Below, in pieces: positions 20,450 to 29,966 of a stretch of DNA of 51,336 bases. The DNA is taken from positions 1 through 51,336 of the forward strand of contig JADKIL010000016.1 of NCBI GenBank assembly GCA_016721315.1. The letters run 5' to 3'. Made by a program: the position numbers and the translations under genes. This DNA is from Candidatus Villigracilis vicinus (GTDB lineage: Bacteria > Chloroflexota > Anaerolineae > Anaerolineales > Villigracilaceae). Every line of letters begins with the position of its first letter. The first letter of the stretch is position 1. Below the pieces are notes generated by a model, which was not told the origin of the DNA, did no database searches, and saw nothing but the letters and a program-made list of their open reading frames with translations.

Positions 20450-21520
20450 ATGGCAGTAAAAAAATCCACAAGAGCAAAATCCAAACCAAAACAGGAAGAA
20501 GTCGCTGAAGAACCCGTATGGACGTATCGCGGATATAAACTCAAATCAGGTGAATTCGTCACGGCGATGGTGCATTTTTTTCGCGCCGAAATTCAGCGCG
20601 CCAATGTTTGGCGCACACGTTTGGATACGACCACGAACTGGGCTGTGGTGGTTACAGGTGCGACGCTTTCCATCGCTTTTGGGCAGTCGACGGTGCATCA
20701 CTCAGTGGTGTTGTTGAACACGCTGTTGGTGTTGTGGTTTTTGTTCATTGAGGCGCGGCGCTATCGCTACTATGAGTTGTGGAGTTACCGTGTGCGGCTG
20801 ATGGAGACGGATTTTTACGCCGCGATGTTGGTGCCGCCGTTTCATCCTTCACCTGAATGGGCAGAGAACCTTGCCGAGAATTTATTAACGCCTAGTTTCC
20901 CTATCTCCATGTGGGAGGCGTTCGGCAGGCGTCTGCGAAGAAATTATTACTGGATCTTTTTGATTCTGCTGGCTTCATGGGTGGCGAAGATCTATCTGTT
21001 TCCTGAGGCTCCAAAAGATCTGGCAGAATTTATGATGCGCTCGTCCGTGGGTCCTATCCCTGGTGAAATCATGATCGGATTGGGGATTATGTTCTATGTT
21101 TTTCTTGCCGTGTTTGCTGTTGCCACCATCAATATGACCAAGGCAACTGGTGAAATTCTTCCCCGCTTTGGTGACGAATCTGCACCGGCAGCCCCATCTG
21201 AACAGGGCAAGCCGAAAAATATACTTTCGTTGCTAATTCCTCGCCAGCGCCGCAGACAATTACTGGCTCTGATCATCACTGACAAAGCAGATGCCGTCTC
21301 CAATCGCATTCTCACGGACTTAAAACGTGGCGTGACTGCCATGCAAGGCAAGGGCATGTACACTGGCAAAGATCGTTCGATCTTGATGTGTGCCTTGACC
21401 ATTACAGAAGTTCATAACTTAAAAACAGCTGTGGCAAAAGAAGATCTAAAAGCTGTGGTAATCGTCTCGCCTGCACAGGAAATACTAGGTGGTGGGTTTG
21501 CCCCACTGGATGGAAAATAA
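20450..21520 (+). CDS. DUF2270 membrane protein with a C-terminal DUF2179-like domain
   Basis: This 356-aa protein has two parts. Residues about 20-230 match the DUF2270 family (RGYKLKSGEFVTAMVHFFRAE at its start, MVPPFHPSPEWAENLAENL-like middle) with four hydrophobic segments. Residues about 270-350 resemble the DUF2179 domain found at the C-terminus of YitT-type proteins (VSNRILTDLKRGVTAMQGKG, DRSILMCALT, VIVSPAQEILGGGF). Both families are of unknown function; DUF2179 resembles small ligand-binding regulatory folds. No Shine-Dalgarno is obvious. It converges with the FmdE gene, 23 bases away. Confidence 0.75.
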   Translation: MAVKKSTRAKSKPKQEEVAEEPVWTYRGYKLKSGEFVTAMVHFFRAEIQRANVWRTRLDTTTNWAVVVTGATLSIAFGQSTVHHSVVLLNTLLVLWFLFIEARRYRYYELWSYRVRLMETDFYAAMLVPPFHPSPEWAENLAENLLTPSFPISMWEAFGRRLRRNYYWIFLILLASWVAKIYLFPEAPKDLAEFMMRSSVGPIPGEIMIGLGIMFYVFLAVFAVATINMTKATGEILPRFGDESAPAAPSEQGKPKNILSLLIPRQRRRQLLALIITDKADAVSNRILTDLKRGVTAMQGKGMYTGKDRSILMCALTITEVHNLKTAVAKEDLKAVVIVSPAQEILGGGFAPLDGK

Positions 21521-21543
21521 AAATCTTGGTGTAATGGTTCCCA

Positions 21544-22173
21544 TTATCCTTGGTTTTCTTTTTCTGCAAATTGAATGGGCGAACTACCAAGTGAAGAGCA
21601 TCTATTCACTCGATAATAGCCCATTTTCGCACATGTATTACATATAATTACTCCCTCATGTAGAATACCCCGATCATTCATGATCTCTTCACCACACACA
21701 CCACAAATAATGCGCATTCCAGGTCTTGATACGATTTTTTCAATCGAAGTAAGCAGCTCGACTTCTGTAAATGTGAACATCTCTTCATCCGGCATGGATT
21801 GATACGCCTGCATCTGGGCAAAATAATGGCGCGGCTCGTTCGGAACAAAGGCACTGGCACGTTCGCGGATATCCAGCCTCGGCGCAATACGAATTGTGTA
21901 TCCCGTTCTCGTATCTACAAAGGTGACGGCGACCTTGCCGTAATCTTCCACACGCAGGGTGCGATGCCCGACCGTGCAGCCTGTTGCGGCGATGACTCCG
22001 TCTACAAAGCAGCCGTCTGTTTCAGAGATGATGAGCAGTTCCTTCTTTTTCGGTGGTTCCGTGAAGTTAAGCGCTTTCATGCCAGCCATGCCAATCCGTG
22101 CGCCAAGGATCTGGCGCGGACAAAGATGGTCGTGGTCTTGCATGGATTTCTCAAGGATTTGGGCAAGGTTCAT
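21544..22173 (-). CDS. FmdE-family protein with C-terminal zinc ribbon
   Basis: This protein is about 209 aa. The N-terminal FmdE domain has DHLCPRQILGARIG, SETDGCFVDGV and TGCTVGHRTLRVEDYGKVA, including the conserved His and Cys residues. The C-terminus has a CGVCGE...CNTC zinc-ribbon motif. FmdE genes occur with molybdenum formylmethanofuran dehydrogenase and elsewhere near molybdo-enzymes, but their role is not settled. No other fmd gene is here; a molybdoenzyme lies 2 kb away. I chose the ATG at 22173, with GAAGGA before it. It starts just after the stop of the decayed Rieske gene, so the two were probably one operon. Confidence 0.8.
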   Translation of the reverse strand: MNLAQILEKSMQDHDHLCPRQILGARIGMAGMKALNFTEPPKKKELLIISETDGCFVDGVIAATGCTVGHRTLRVEDYGKVAVTFVDTRTGYTIRIAPRLDIRERASAFVPNEPRHYFAQMQAYQSMPDEEMFTFTEVELLTSIEKIVSRPGMRIICGVCGEEIMNDRGILHEGVIICNTCAKMGYYRVNRCSSLGSSPIQFAEKENQG

Positions 22174-22184
22174 GGGGATGTCCT

Positions 22185-22556
22185 TCAAACAGTAAATACT
22201 TTTATGCTTTCATCTTCAGTTATTTCGATGCGTAAGACCTGCAAAGGTTTCACTGCCGGACCATGCGTGACATTCCCTTGCGTATCAAAAGCAGAGTTGT
22301 GACAGAGGCAGGCGAAACCAGTTTTATTCGGTTCGAGAGTGCAGCCGAGATGAGTTGTAGGTCAGGCTCAGGGCGGTGAATCCGCTTTCGGTGTGGATGA
22401 GAAACGCGGGAACCTCTGTAATGGATGTGCGCGAGCCAGTGGATACTGATCCACGGAGCCGAGATCGAATTCCGTTTTTTGTTCAGGCGCGGGGGCGTAC
22501 GAGAGAAAACGAAGCAAGCCGCCAAAGGTGAGCGCTCCACTCAGGTAAAGAAAGCC
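22185..22556 (-). pseudogene. Rieske [2Fe-2S] protein, multiply frameshifted
   Basis: Piecing frames together gives a membrane-anchored Rieske protein. A hydrophobic start (FLYLSGALTFGGLLRFLSY) is followed by FDLGSVDQYP, VPAFLIHTESGFTALSLT, THLGCTLEP, GFACLCHNSAFDTQGNV and an ending like VLRIEITEDESI. At least three indels occur. The first cluster Cys of the CTHLGC-like motif reads as Tyr with an extra base, while CLCHNSAF is intact. It may be a decayed quinol-oxidising subunit. The indel density is higher than elsewhere, which favours real decay. The frame may extend upstream to about 22640, where GKTCHGTLDEF is readable. Confidence 0.6.
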
Positions 22557-22974
22557 ATAGGATTAAGAAATGCAAGCGTGAAAGCAATGTCATTCGGGTC
22601 GGTCAGCGTTTTGGTCAACGGAAATTCATCCAGCGTACCGTGACAGGTTTTGCCTTCACGCCAGAACCGATGGAGACTCCGACACTAACATCGTGATAGG
22701 TTGAAACAGGATCGTATCGCGTTATGTGTCAACTCTATATGATATTGCATCAGTACAAATCAAAAACTGTGGAAAGAATTCTTTCTGCAGTCTATGCTCG
22801 TCTGCGAAACATATACCCGTATACCGGGTTTGTACCCTGCTAGAATGATTTTGGTAACGCTGTAGGTTTCTTACTTACTCTCAGGGATTACTAAACGCAG
22901 GTCACCTGATCTAAATCACTCGCAGTATAATGCAGCGAATTTTACGCCGAAAACAGACACAAGGAGTGTTTATT
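22557..22974. other. intergenic region between the Rieske remnant and the SPFH gene
   Basis: No intact gene is seen in these 418 bases. The part to about 22640 still reads on the minus strand as broken coding sequence. Further right is a short inverted repeat (ACCCG...CGGGT at 22815-22829) and an AT-rich stretch that may hold the promoter of the downstream gene. AAGGAG at 22961-22966 is the SPFH ribosome binding site. Confidence 0.4.
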
Positions 22975-23946
22975 ATGCAAATCGTTTTGATGATTATTGC
23001 CGCCGTAGTGGTGGTGGCAATTGTAGCTTTGTTGGTCTACGAATACCGCATTAGCCAGCCTGATGTATTGGTCCTGTACGAAACGAATGGACAGATCAAA
23101 CTGCGCAAGGGTTTGTTCTTTCCGCGTCATTTTAGTCTGCCCATCAAACGCGCGACTCATCACTTACATCTGAAGATCGAAGCCACTGCCATCGGTAATT
23201 TGGGAGTGAACATCAAACTCGCGGCGTCGCTTGCGCCTTCGCTGGAAAATATTCAGGCGTTGATCCGCATCGGTGGTTGGGATAGTGAAGCGGTGGCGCG
23301 CGCCGCGGAAGAAGTCGGTGTGCGGCTCGAAACGATGGTGAAACAATTCGCAGAAAAAGCGGAAATCCACGCATTGTCATCCACCGGGCTGTTAGCGCAC
23401 CTGACCGAAAATTCTGCACAGTTCAAGGGAATTTTCGGTGTGGAAGTGATCTCCCTTGCTGTACAGTCCCTCGAACCCGTTGACCCCGAAATCGCGGATG
23501 CGCTTCGCCAGCAGGAACAGGCGCGCATCCTTGAGCAAACCGAACGCTTGAACAATCAAGCGCGCGTGACGGCGGCGAAGGTCAAATATCAGGCGGATGA
23601 AGAAATCGCGGAGATGGAACACAACCTCGAAGTGAAGAAGTCCGAATTGAAAAAGACCTTGCTCGAACAGGAAAGCACGCTCGCACAGCAAAGGCTCGAA
23701 GATGAACTGGCGCGCAATCGGATGCGCCTCGCGTTTGAAAAAGAAGAACTGGAAATTTTGAAGAACAACCCCGAGCTGTTGGTGTTGACGCCGCAAGCTG
23801 CGCGCCTCGCCGAAGCCAGCCAAAGTTTGAAGAATGCCCGCACGGTTATTTCACTCTCGCCACAGGAAGCGGCATCGGGTTCCGAATTGCTCAACTTATT
23901 CCAGTCCATGCTTCACAAGGCGCTGGAATCCAAGAATAAAGAATAA
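22975..23946 (+). CDS. SPFH/band-7-like membrane protein with coiled coil
   Basis: This 323-aa protein has one N-terminal membrane helix (IVLMIIAAVVVVAIVALLV), then an SPFH-like region of about 140 aa (GLFFPRHFSLPIKRATHHL, KAEIHALS, FGVEVISLAVQSLEPVDPE). Next is a long charged coiled coil (residues about 185-285, rich in E, Q and K). The start at 22975 has AAGGAG nine bases upstream; an earlier ATG at 22930 lacks one. SPFH proteins form membrane scaffolds. The stop overlaps the start of the next, giant gene (TAATG), so the two are co-translated and may work together. Confidence 0.75.
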   Translation: MQIVLMIIAAVVVVAIVALLVYEYRISQPDVLVLYETNGQIKLRKGLFFPRHFSLPIKRATHHLHLKIEATAIGNLGVNIKLAASLAPSLENIQALIRIGGWDSEAVARAAEEVGVRLETMVKQFAEKAEIHALSSTGLLAHLTENSAQFKGIFGVEVISLAVQSLEPVDPEIADALRQQEQARILEQTERLNNQARVTAAKVKYQADEEIAEMEHNLEVKKSELKKTLLEQESTLAQQRLEDELARNRMRLAFEKEELEILKNNPELLVLTPQAARLAEASQSLKNARTVISLSPQEAASGSELLNLFQSMLHKALESKNKE

Positions 23947-26900
23947 TGCCCCAAACTGATCCCCTGGCTTTCTTCCGCCTGAAGCAGATTCGGGTTGCGC
24001 GGGTTTCGGAAATCAGCGAAGCCACGGCTGCTGCGCCTGTTCCGCCTGAGGAACGGGTCAATTTTCATATCGGGAATCCGCTGCAAGACGCGCGGCTCTC
24101 TTCCGCGTTCCTGCGCATCGCACTCGGACTCGACGTCAACCAGCAGGAGATGAATGATGCCGATCCTGACACGCTGTTGGAATACATGGGGTGGGAAAAA
24201 TCTGAAAAGCCCAAACTTGAATTTTTGATTCGTACGATCCAAAAAAGCACGCCCTACATGCCGCGCGGCGGATACAACCGCAAAGCGCCGCACACGCTCA
24301 TCAAAGCATTTGCCAGGTGGCTGGAGAATCAACAAGAGCCGCTGAAGTATGACTTCGGCGAGAAATCCGCGAGGCGTGAAGTGATCCTCGCTTCGGGCGG
24401 CATTGATGAAACGCTGCGCGTGATTCTATTTGCGATTGCAAATTATTTGCAGATCACGCCCGCGCGGATCTTGTGTCATCGTTACACATTTCCGCAGGCG
24501 CTTATTGGCATTCCCAATTTGATGGTCGAGCAGTTATCCGATGATGAGCGCATCGCGCGTGCGGAGTTGGAACAGTTCGTCAATCAGCAGCCCGAAGTTC
24601 CCACCTTCATGTTGATCGGCGAAATCATGGGCGAAGAGACGCGTCGCATGTTGCGCTTGTTGAGTCTCGAACGTCCGTTGTTCTTCATCGAAGCGAACAA
24701 CGCGCCCAACCATCTTTCCCTCGCACGTGAAGCAAAACTGGTCCAGCGCGTGATTCGTTTGCTCACACCCGGGATTTTTTCTCCGCGTCTTGATTCGCTT
24801 TCCACGATGTTTATCGCGGGCAATGCGGATTTTCTCAGCGTCATCGAGAATGTTCACTTTCAACTCAAAGGGTCGCCCTCTGCCTCAGAAGTGGAACTGC
24901 TCAACTTTTTACTTGAAAATAATTTAGCCGACCAGCAAAAAGACCTGCCAGCCGAAATCTTTGCGGATAAAACCTGGCTGGATGAACACGGCGAAGGCAG
25001 CATCGCTGAAGTGTTGCTGTCACAACTGGCAGCGCGGGCGGGGACGCGTCTTGAAGGGCGGATGCAATCGGGCGCACAGTCACTGGCGAACGCGCTTGCC
25101 ATGCTCGATAAAAAAACAAGCCTCGTCAACCGTATCATGCAAGACCGTGCCCAGGGTGGTTTGGTGGATGAGTTTGCAGGCAGTTCAGCGCTTGAACTGC
25201 TGCAAGAGTTGATTGACAATGTGCATGACCTTGAATGGCAAAAGAAACTCCAGCAAAGTTTTCTGAGTGTTTTCACCAGGCATCAACCGCAATACAAACC
25301 CGAAGCCTGCATGGTGGCGAGCGGTTCATCGCGCACGGGACTGGGCTTGCTCGGCTTCCACTGTGGATTAACTGATGTGCTCATCACCGACTTGAGTTGG
25401 TCTTACGAGCAATGCTTCCCCAATGTTCACGTTATCCCGTTGACCAGCGACCTCGCGCTTGACGTGGACGCGATGATCGCCAAACTTAAACAGTTATGCC
25501 AGAACGATCCGCGCTGGATTCAGTATGGTTGTGTGTCCATCAATAACCCAAACAATGCCACCGGCAGAGTCTTTGCGGAAAACGATATTCGCAAACTGGT
25601 CGCGTATTGTTTAGAGCATCAGATCTACGTGGTGGACGACCTCTCGTATCAGAACGTCGCGCCGATCAACGGTTTGCCCGAGATCAAAACCGTGCGGCAA
25701 GTGGCGTCTGAACTTGTGCGCGAAGGACTCATCCACGAAGAGGATGCTGACCGCGTTATTACCGTCCACTCAATGTCGAAGACGGACTGTCTCGCAGGTG
25801 CGCGCCTTTCGGTGGTGGAAATCCGCGAAGTCGCGTTACGCGAACGCTTTAAGCAAATTAACGATTTGATCCTGCCCAACCTCGCCGCAATTTTTATCTG
25901 CTATCTTTTCTATCGCGGACCCCTCGAAGCGGCGCGAACGTATTGGCGCCTGCGCAACATGCTCTTCATGGAACGCACACAAGCCCTGTTGACCGCCGTT
26001 GAAAATCTACCGTCTGACCGCAATCCGTTCGAACTCAATATCATTCCCCCAACGGGCAGTATGTATCCGCTTTTGCAAGTGGGACGTTTACCCTTCGGTT
26101 TGTCGCTCGATTGGCTGGCTTCGTCACTCGCACGGCGTGGCATTGGTCTGCTGCCACTGGCAACATTCGCCCGCACCGAAAAAGGGTTCGATACAGGACG
26201 CACGACCTTCCGCCTGACATTGGGCGGCATCGATCACGCCGATGTATTGCTTATTAAAACACGCCGCTTGTTGATTGACTTGAACCGTCTAATTGCCGAA
26301 GAAGACGCGCGTTATAACCGCAAACGGCTCTCGGTACAGATTCCATCCACGCACAGTGATGCGCTCAGCGAACGGTTACGCCAATGGGATGAACTCAGTG
26401 GAAAAATGCTGAAACAGATTCAACAGAGTCCAGCCTTCGAGCGCGTCACAGATCTGCCGTCTGCCGATGGCAGCCGTCTGCAAAAAGAGTTCGCCAAAAG
26501 TTACGCGCCTGAACGGTTGAGCATCTTCCGCAGACGATTGCTTGACCGCTCGCTCATCAGCGATGAAATGATGCGTCGCGCCACGCTCGAAAGCAATTGG
26601 CTGCCGAGCCACCTTGACCACGAGTTCATGAAAGATTCGCTTTCAAACCGCCAGCAGTTGTTTCAACAGCGCACGTATGACCGCACTGTGCATCCCACGC
26701 AAAAATATTCACTGAAAGCAGAGATGGCGTTCGACACGCTGCTCAACTCGTTGACCTTCCATCACGCTGTTGCGCCTGAAAACGTGGAAAGGGCAGGACA
26801 AGCCCTGCTCGCTGAATTTCTAGGGAACAACGTCAGCATTGACTCGCAACTCGAAGCCGATGAGATCATCATGGATTTCGATGCGCTCATCGCGGGTGAA

Positions 26901-29555
26901 AATTATTCTGATCTCTTCGCTGAGAAGAAGATCGCTCCCTTCCTCTCCTTCTGGAGCGATTGGGACGGCAGCAATCGTCCGTCGGGGCAGGGGCATCGTC
27001 TCATCGCAGCGGCGGTGATGGAAAACATCCATCGCCTCGCGCGCATCCTGGAATTGCTGCGCCAGGCAAATCCGCGCCTCGTACTTGATCCCGAATTGCT
27101 GCTTGAATTGGAACGCCTGCCACTGCAAAGCCAGCGCTTCACCCAACTGTTGAACAGTATCACGCATCTTACGCATCAGTTGGAGCAACGCTATCGCGGC
27201 ATTTTGCCGTTCGCGGTTGATTCTTCGCCGCTCGAACGTCTCGCATCGCAACTCCACTTGCGCCGCGATACCACGCGCACCCTGTGGCAGCACAATGATC
27301 GCTACGAGAAAAAAATGATCGAGTTGCGCGGTCAACGCCGCGAGATGTTGGATAAATATTTCGCGCTGAACAAACGCCTGCGCAAGCAACTCCATGCGCT
27401 GATTCCGGAGATTCAAGCAAACCGTGCCGCGGAACCGCTCCTGCGCGAAGCGGTCGGCTACCGTGATATTTTGAAGCGTTTCGTGATTACGCCGCGCATC
27501 CATCAAGGGATGATCACCGCGCGCGATCAATTCGCCATCGAGACCACCGCATACAACATGCAGGAGATCAACGCCACCGCAGGCAAGTACGGCAACCCGG
27601 GCATGGCGCTGGCAATGCAAGTCAGCATGTCCACCAAGCCTGAGGCGTTCATCGCACTCGACCGAAAAATGATCAATCAGGCAGAGAAGGTCCGCCGCGA
27701 ACACCCTGAGGCAGATCTGCCCGCGATCTGGATCATTCCGCTGTTTGAAGACCTCGACGCGGTTAGCGACATCCCACAATACCTTGACCGCATTTGGGAC
27801 TACGCCGCACAGAGTCGTCACACTGATCAGACTCCGCAAAGCCGTTTTGGCGAATTGCTGCCCGAAGTGTTCATTGCGGGTTCGGATCTGAGTCAGCAGA
27901 TCAGTCAGGCGAACGGCGCATTCCAATATCATAAAGCGAAATACAAAATGCAAGCATGGCTGGCGGAGCATGGCGTTGCCGAAGCGGTGCGCGTCAAATT
28001 GGGCAGCGGCGAACCGATGCAGCGCCAGGGCGGATATTATTCGCACGTGGCGGGTCAGCCCGCGTTTGTAGACCTCGATAGCCATAAGCGACGCCTGGCG
28101 CGTAACCTGCCCGAAGCCGCGCAAAAAAGTACTTCGTATGCAGTCACTCCGCTGCAAGGAGTTTTCCTCGGCGGTGATTTGCGCACCTTCCAAAGCTGCA
28201 TCTCCGAAGAACTGCGCACACTGCCTGTGCGTGATTTTGCAGACTTGCACTATCACATCCGTGAAGCGCAGCAAGTGCATCGCCAGAATCTGTTACGCGC
28301 GGCAGAGACGCTCGCCGAGAGTCGCTTGAACATGCAAAGCCGTAGTATGCAAGAACTCGAGCGGCTCACGATTGGCATGCCCGAAGCATTGTACGAAGGT
28401 TTCCTGCAAGAACTCACTGAACATTTCCGCCACATCCTTTATGGGCGACCTGAAGATGTGATCGGCATTCACATCATTTCCTATTTCATCGGGCGTTCGA
28501 TGCCGCAACTGCGCGACCGTCCCACCTCGCGCCGCCGCGCCGTGGCGGGTGTGGATCGCGGACAGCAAATCATCGCCAATGTTGCGGAAATGATCCCGCT
28601 CTCGAAGCAAGGTACTTTGCTCCGCGCCATTGCACATAATCAGGCACAGACCAGCGTGTTGGGCATCAACCAACTCACAACGGGCTTGTTCCGCGCACTG
28701 GAGTATTTCGCACAAAAAACGTTTGCGGATGCCGAGCGCGATAACATGATCGCGGAGCGTATCCTGCCGCGCCTGCCTGTGTATGAAATTCTGGAAACGC
28801 TGCGCCTGTATCAAGATTGGCGCGGTGAATTCCTCAAACGTCTCGAGACCGCTTTCCCGGCTGGCAACAGTGTTTTTGTCGCGCTGCGCGAAGATCAGGA
28901 TGCCATGCAGCGCTTCCTGCCGCTCTTCCAGCAGGAACTGCTGCGCCGCCACGGCTTGAACGTCAGCAACTTTATTGCGGATGGAGTCTTCATCCCCGAT
29001 CTATTGCCCACGCTGCGTCCCGACCTCGCCGTGTTGATGCAGCGCAATTTGTTCAACACCGATATCGACAAGATGCTCGAAGGTGCGAGAGGGAAAATGG
29101 ACGCCGATTGGCAGAAAGAAGTTTCCGCCTTACTCAAACAGCCTGAACAGATCCATTATTGGCGTTCGATCATTTGGGAGTTAATGGGCGACTCGATTTA
29201 TCAGCGCGTGCAAAGTTTTACCGAACTCGCCACCGCGTTGCATTCCTTCTCCGCTACGCGGTCCTTCGGCGCTTCGAGTTCCGCCGCCCGCGGACAAAAG
29301 ATTCCCACCGCGCTGGCAGGCTTCATCCGCACCGCGCGCGCAGATGATGAAATGCGCCAGTTCCTCGTCGGCGCGATTGATTACCTGAGTTCCTTCACCG
29401 AAGGCAGCATCGAAATCCCCGTCAGCATCATCCGTGCAATGAACGATGTGGAGCGCATCGCCGTGATCGAAGAAAGTTCCCTGCCGGCAGATAAGCAAGC
29501 CATGCTGCGTTGCTGCACGCTGCAGATCGCAAGGATCGCGGGTGATAACGGGTAA
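23946..29555 (+). CDS. giant protein: two aminotransferase-like domains plus a PEP-carboxylase-like domain
   Basis: This 1869-aa protein is intact. Residues about 35-345 form a degenerate aminotransferase-like domain (VNFHIGNPLQDARL, ILASGGIDETLRVI) with no clear Lys. Residues about 400-800 form a fold-type-I PLP domain with NPNNATGRVF (about 532), VVDDLSYQ (about 561) and SMSKTDCLAGARLS, with the Schiff-base Lys near 612. From about 880 onward motifs follow PEP carboxylase order: VHPTQK (near 916), IIPLFEDLDAV (near 1263), GSDLSQQ with EPMQRQGG (near 1300-1360), and RPTSRR (near 1525). The FHGRGG loop is not conserved. A single chain making oxaloacetate and then aspartate is a hypothesis. 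It is coupled to the SPFH gene. Confidence 0.7.
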   Translation: MPQTDPLAFFRLKQIRVARVSEISEATAAAPVPPEERVNFHIGNPLQDARLSSAFLRIALGLDVNQQEMNDADPDTLLEYMGWEKSEKPKLEFLIRTIQKSTPYMPRGGYNRKAPHTLIKAFARWLENQQEPLKYDFGEKSARREVILASGGIDETLRVILFAIANYLQITPARILCHRYTFPQALIGIPNLMVEQLSDDERIARAELEQFVNQQPEVPTFMLIGEIMGEETRRMLRLLSLERPLFFIEANNAPNHLSLAREAKLVQRVIRLLTPGIFSPRLDSLSTMFIAGNADFLSVIENVHFQLKGSPSASEVELLNFLLENNLADQQKDLPAEIFADKTWLDEHGEGSIAEVLLSQLAARAGTRLEGRMQSGAQSLANALAMLDKKTSLVNRIMQDRAQGGLVDEFAGSSALELLQELIDNVHDLEWQKKLQQSFLSVFTRHQPQYKPEACMVASGSSRTGLGLLGFHCGLTDVLITDLSWSYEQCFPNVHVIPLTSDLALDVDAMIAKLKQLCQNDPRWIQYGCVSINNPNNATGRVFAENDIRKLVAYCLEHQIYVVDDLSYQNVAPINGLPEIKTVRQVASELVREGLIHEEDADRVITVHSMSKTDCLAGARLSVVEIREVALRERFKQINDLILPNLAAIFICYLFYRGPLEAARTYWRLRNMLFMERTQALLTAVENLPSDRNPFELNIIPPTGSMYPLLQVGRLPFGLSLDWLASSLARRGIGLLPLATFARTEKGFDTGRTTFRLTLGGIDHADVLLIKTRRLLIDLNRLIAEEDARYNRKRLSVQIPSTHSDALSERLRQWDELSGKMLKQIQQSPAFERVTDLPSADGSRLQKEFAKSYAPERLSIFRRRLLDRSLISDEMMRRATLESNWLPSHLDHEFMKDSLSNRQQLFQQRTYDRTVHPTQKYSLKAEMAFDTLLNSLTFHHAVAPENVERAGQALLAEFLGNNVSIDSQLEADEIIMDFDALIAGENYSDLFAEKKIAPFLSFWSDWDGSNRPSGQGHRLIAAAVMENIHRLARILELLRQANPRLVLDPELLLELERLPLQSQRFTQLLNSITHLTHQLEQRYRGILPFAVDSSPLERLASQLHLRRDTTRTLWQHNDRYEKKMIELRGQRREMLDKYFALNKRLRKQLHALIPEIQANRAAEPLLREAVGYRDILKRFVITPRIHQGMITARDQFAIETTAYNMQEINATAGKYGNPGMALAMQVSMSTKPEAFIALDRKMINQAEKVRREHPEADLPAIWIIPLFEDLDAVSDIPQYLDRIWDYAAQSRHTDQTPQSRFGELLPEVFIAGSDLSQQISQANGAFQYHKAKYKMQAWLAEHGVAEAVRVKLGSGEPMQRQGGYYSHVAGQPAFVDLDSHKRRLARNLPEAAQKSTSYAVTPLQGVFLGGDLRTFQSCISEELRTLPVRDFADLHYHIREAQQVHRQNLLRAAETLAESRLNMQSRSMQELERLTIGMPEALYEGFLQELTEHFRHILYGRPEDVIGIHIISYFIGRSMPQLRDRPTSRRRAVAGVDRGQQIIANVAEMIPLSKQGTLLRAIAHNQAQTSVLGINQLTTGLFRALEYFAQKTFADAERDNMIAERILPRLPVYEILETLRLYQDWRGEFLKRLETAFPAGNSVFVALREDQDAMQRFLPLFQQELLRRHGLNVSNFIADGVFIPDLLPTLRPDLAVLMQRNLFNTDIDKMLEGARGKMDADWQKEVSALLKQPEQIHYWRSIIWELMGDSIYQRVQSFTELATALHSFSATRSFGASSSAARGQKIPTALAGFIRTARADDEMRQFLVGAIDYLSSFTEGSIEIPVSIIRAMNDVERIAVIEESSLPADKQAMLRCCTLQIARIAGDNG

Positions 29556-29613
29556 GCGTTCATTGCGCAGCACGCGGATTTTTTAAGATCTGGTAAAAAA
29601 ACATGTGTATTAA

Positions 29614-29657
29614 AAAACAAAGCCTTCCCGGCATTTTCGCCGGGAAGGCTTTGTTTT
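29614..29657. terminator. bidirectional Rho-independent terminator
   Basis: AAAACAAAGCCTTCCCGGC (29614-29632) pairs perfectly with GCCGGGAAGGCTTTGTTTT (29639-29657) around a 6-base loop. It has T/A tracts on both sides and so can stop transcription from both directions. It lies 58 bases after the giant gene and just after a minus-strand reading frame. Confidence 0.85.
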
Positions 29658-29663
29658 GCACAA

Positions 29664-29966
29664 TTATAGTTTCTCCACTTCGAGTTCTGAAGCTAACTCC
29701 TCTGCTCAGGAAGTTGCTGCTGCTGCGATCGAAGCTATCAAAGCCTTTGGCGCGAGCGCGTCATTTGGATGGAGGAGGGGGAAAGTCCGCTTGAGTGGTA
29801 TGTCCAAAGAAGTGCAGGCTTCAATGCCGAAAATCCCGCTTTCATTGGGCGTGTCCCGCCGCGGTTTTAAGTTTTCGCACCTTCCTGTTTTTCTGAAAAT
29901 ATATCGAAACAGAATTATTATTTTCGACAAACCACAAATATGACAGTTTTTGGTAGTTTTAGCCAA
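29664..29966 (-). other. unresolved minus-strand reading frame ahead of a terminator
   Basis: A reading frame from a TTG at 29966 runs to 29706 (TGA) and, past that TGA, stays in frame to a TAA at 29664-29666. It ends in an acidic tail (AEELASELEVEKL), only seven bases from the terminator. Near the start is a CHIC motif. I do not recognise the product. The terminator and acidic end suggest that a gene was or is here. A plus-strand alternative (29656-29943) also exists, but it starts inside the terminator stem and is less likely. Confidence 0.2.

Noticed and set aside
26820..28280. Long minus-strand reading frame of 486 codons
   Set aside because: It lies entirely antisense to the giant aminotransferase/PEPC-like gene, whose motifs are conserved; the frame is a by-product of codon bias.
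29706..29708. Selenocysteine readthrough at the in-frame TGA of the minus-strand frame
   Set aside because: No SECIS-like hairpin follows, and the reading frame itself is doubtful.
29760..29800. RNase P RNA (rnpB) suggested by a GGGGGAAAGTCCGC-like stretch
   Set aside because: No other conserved P-RNA segment, such as the ACAGAA region or matching helix P4 partner, is present; the match is short and looks accidental.
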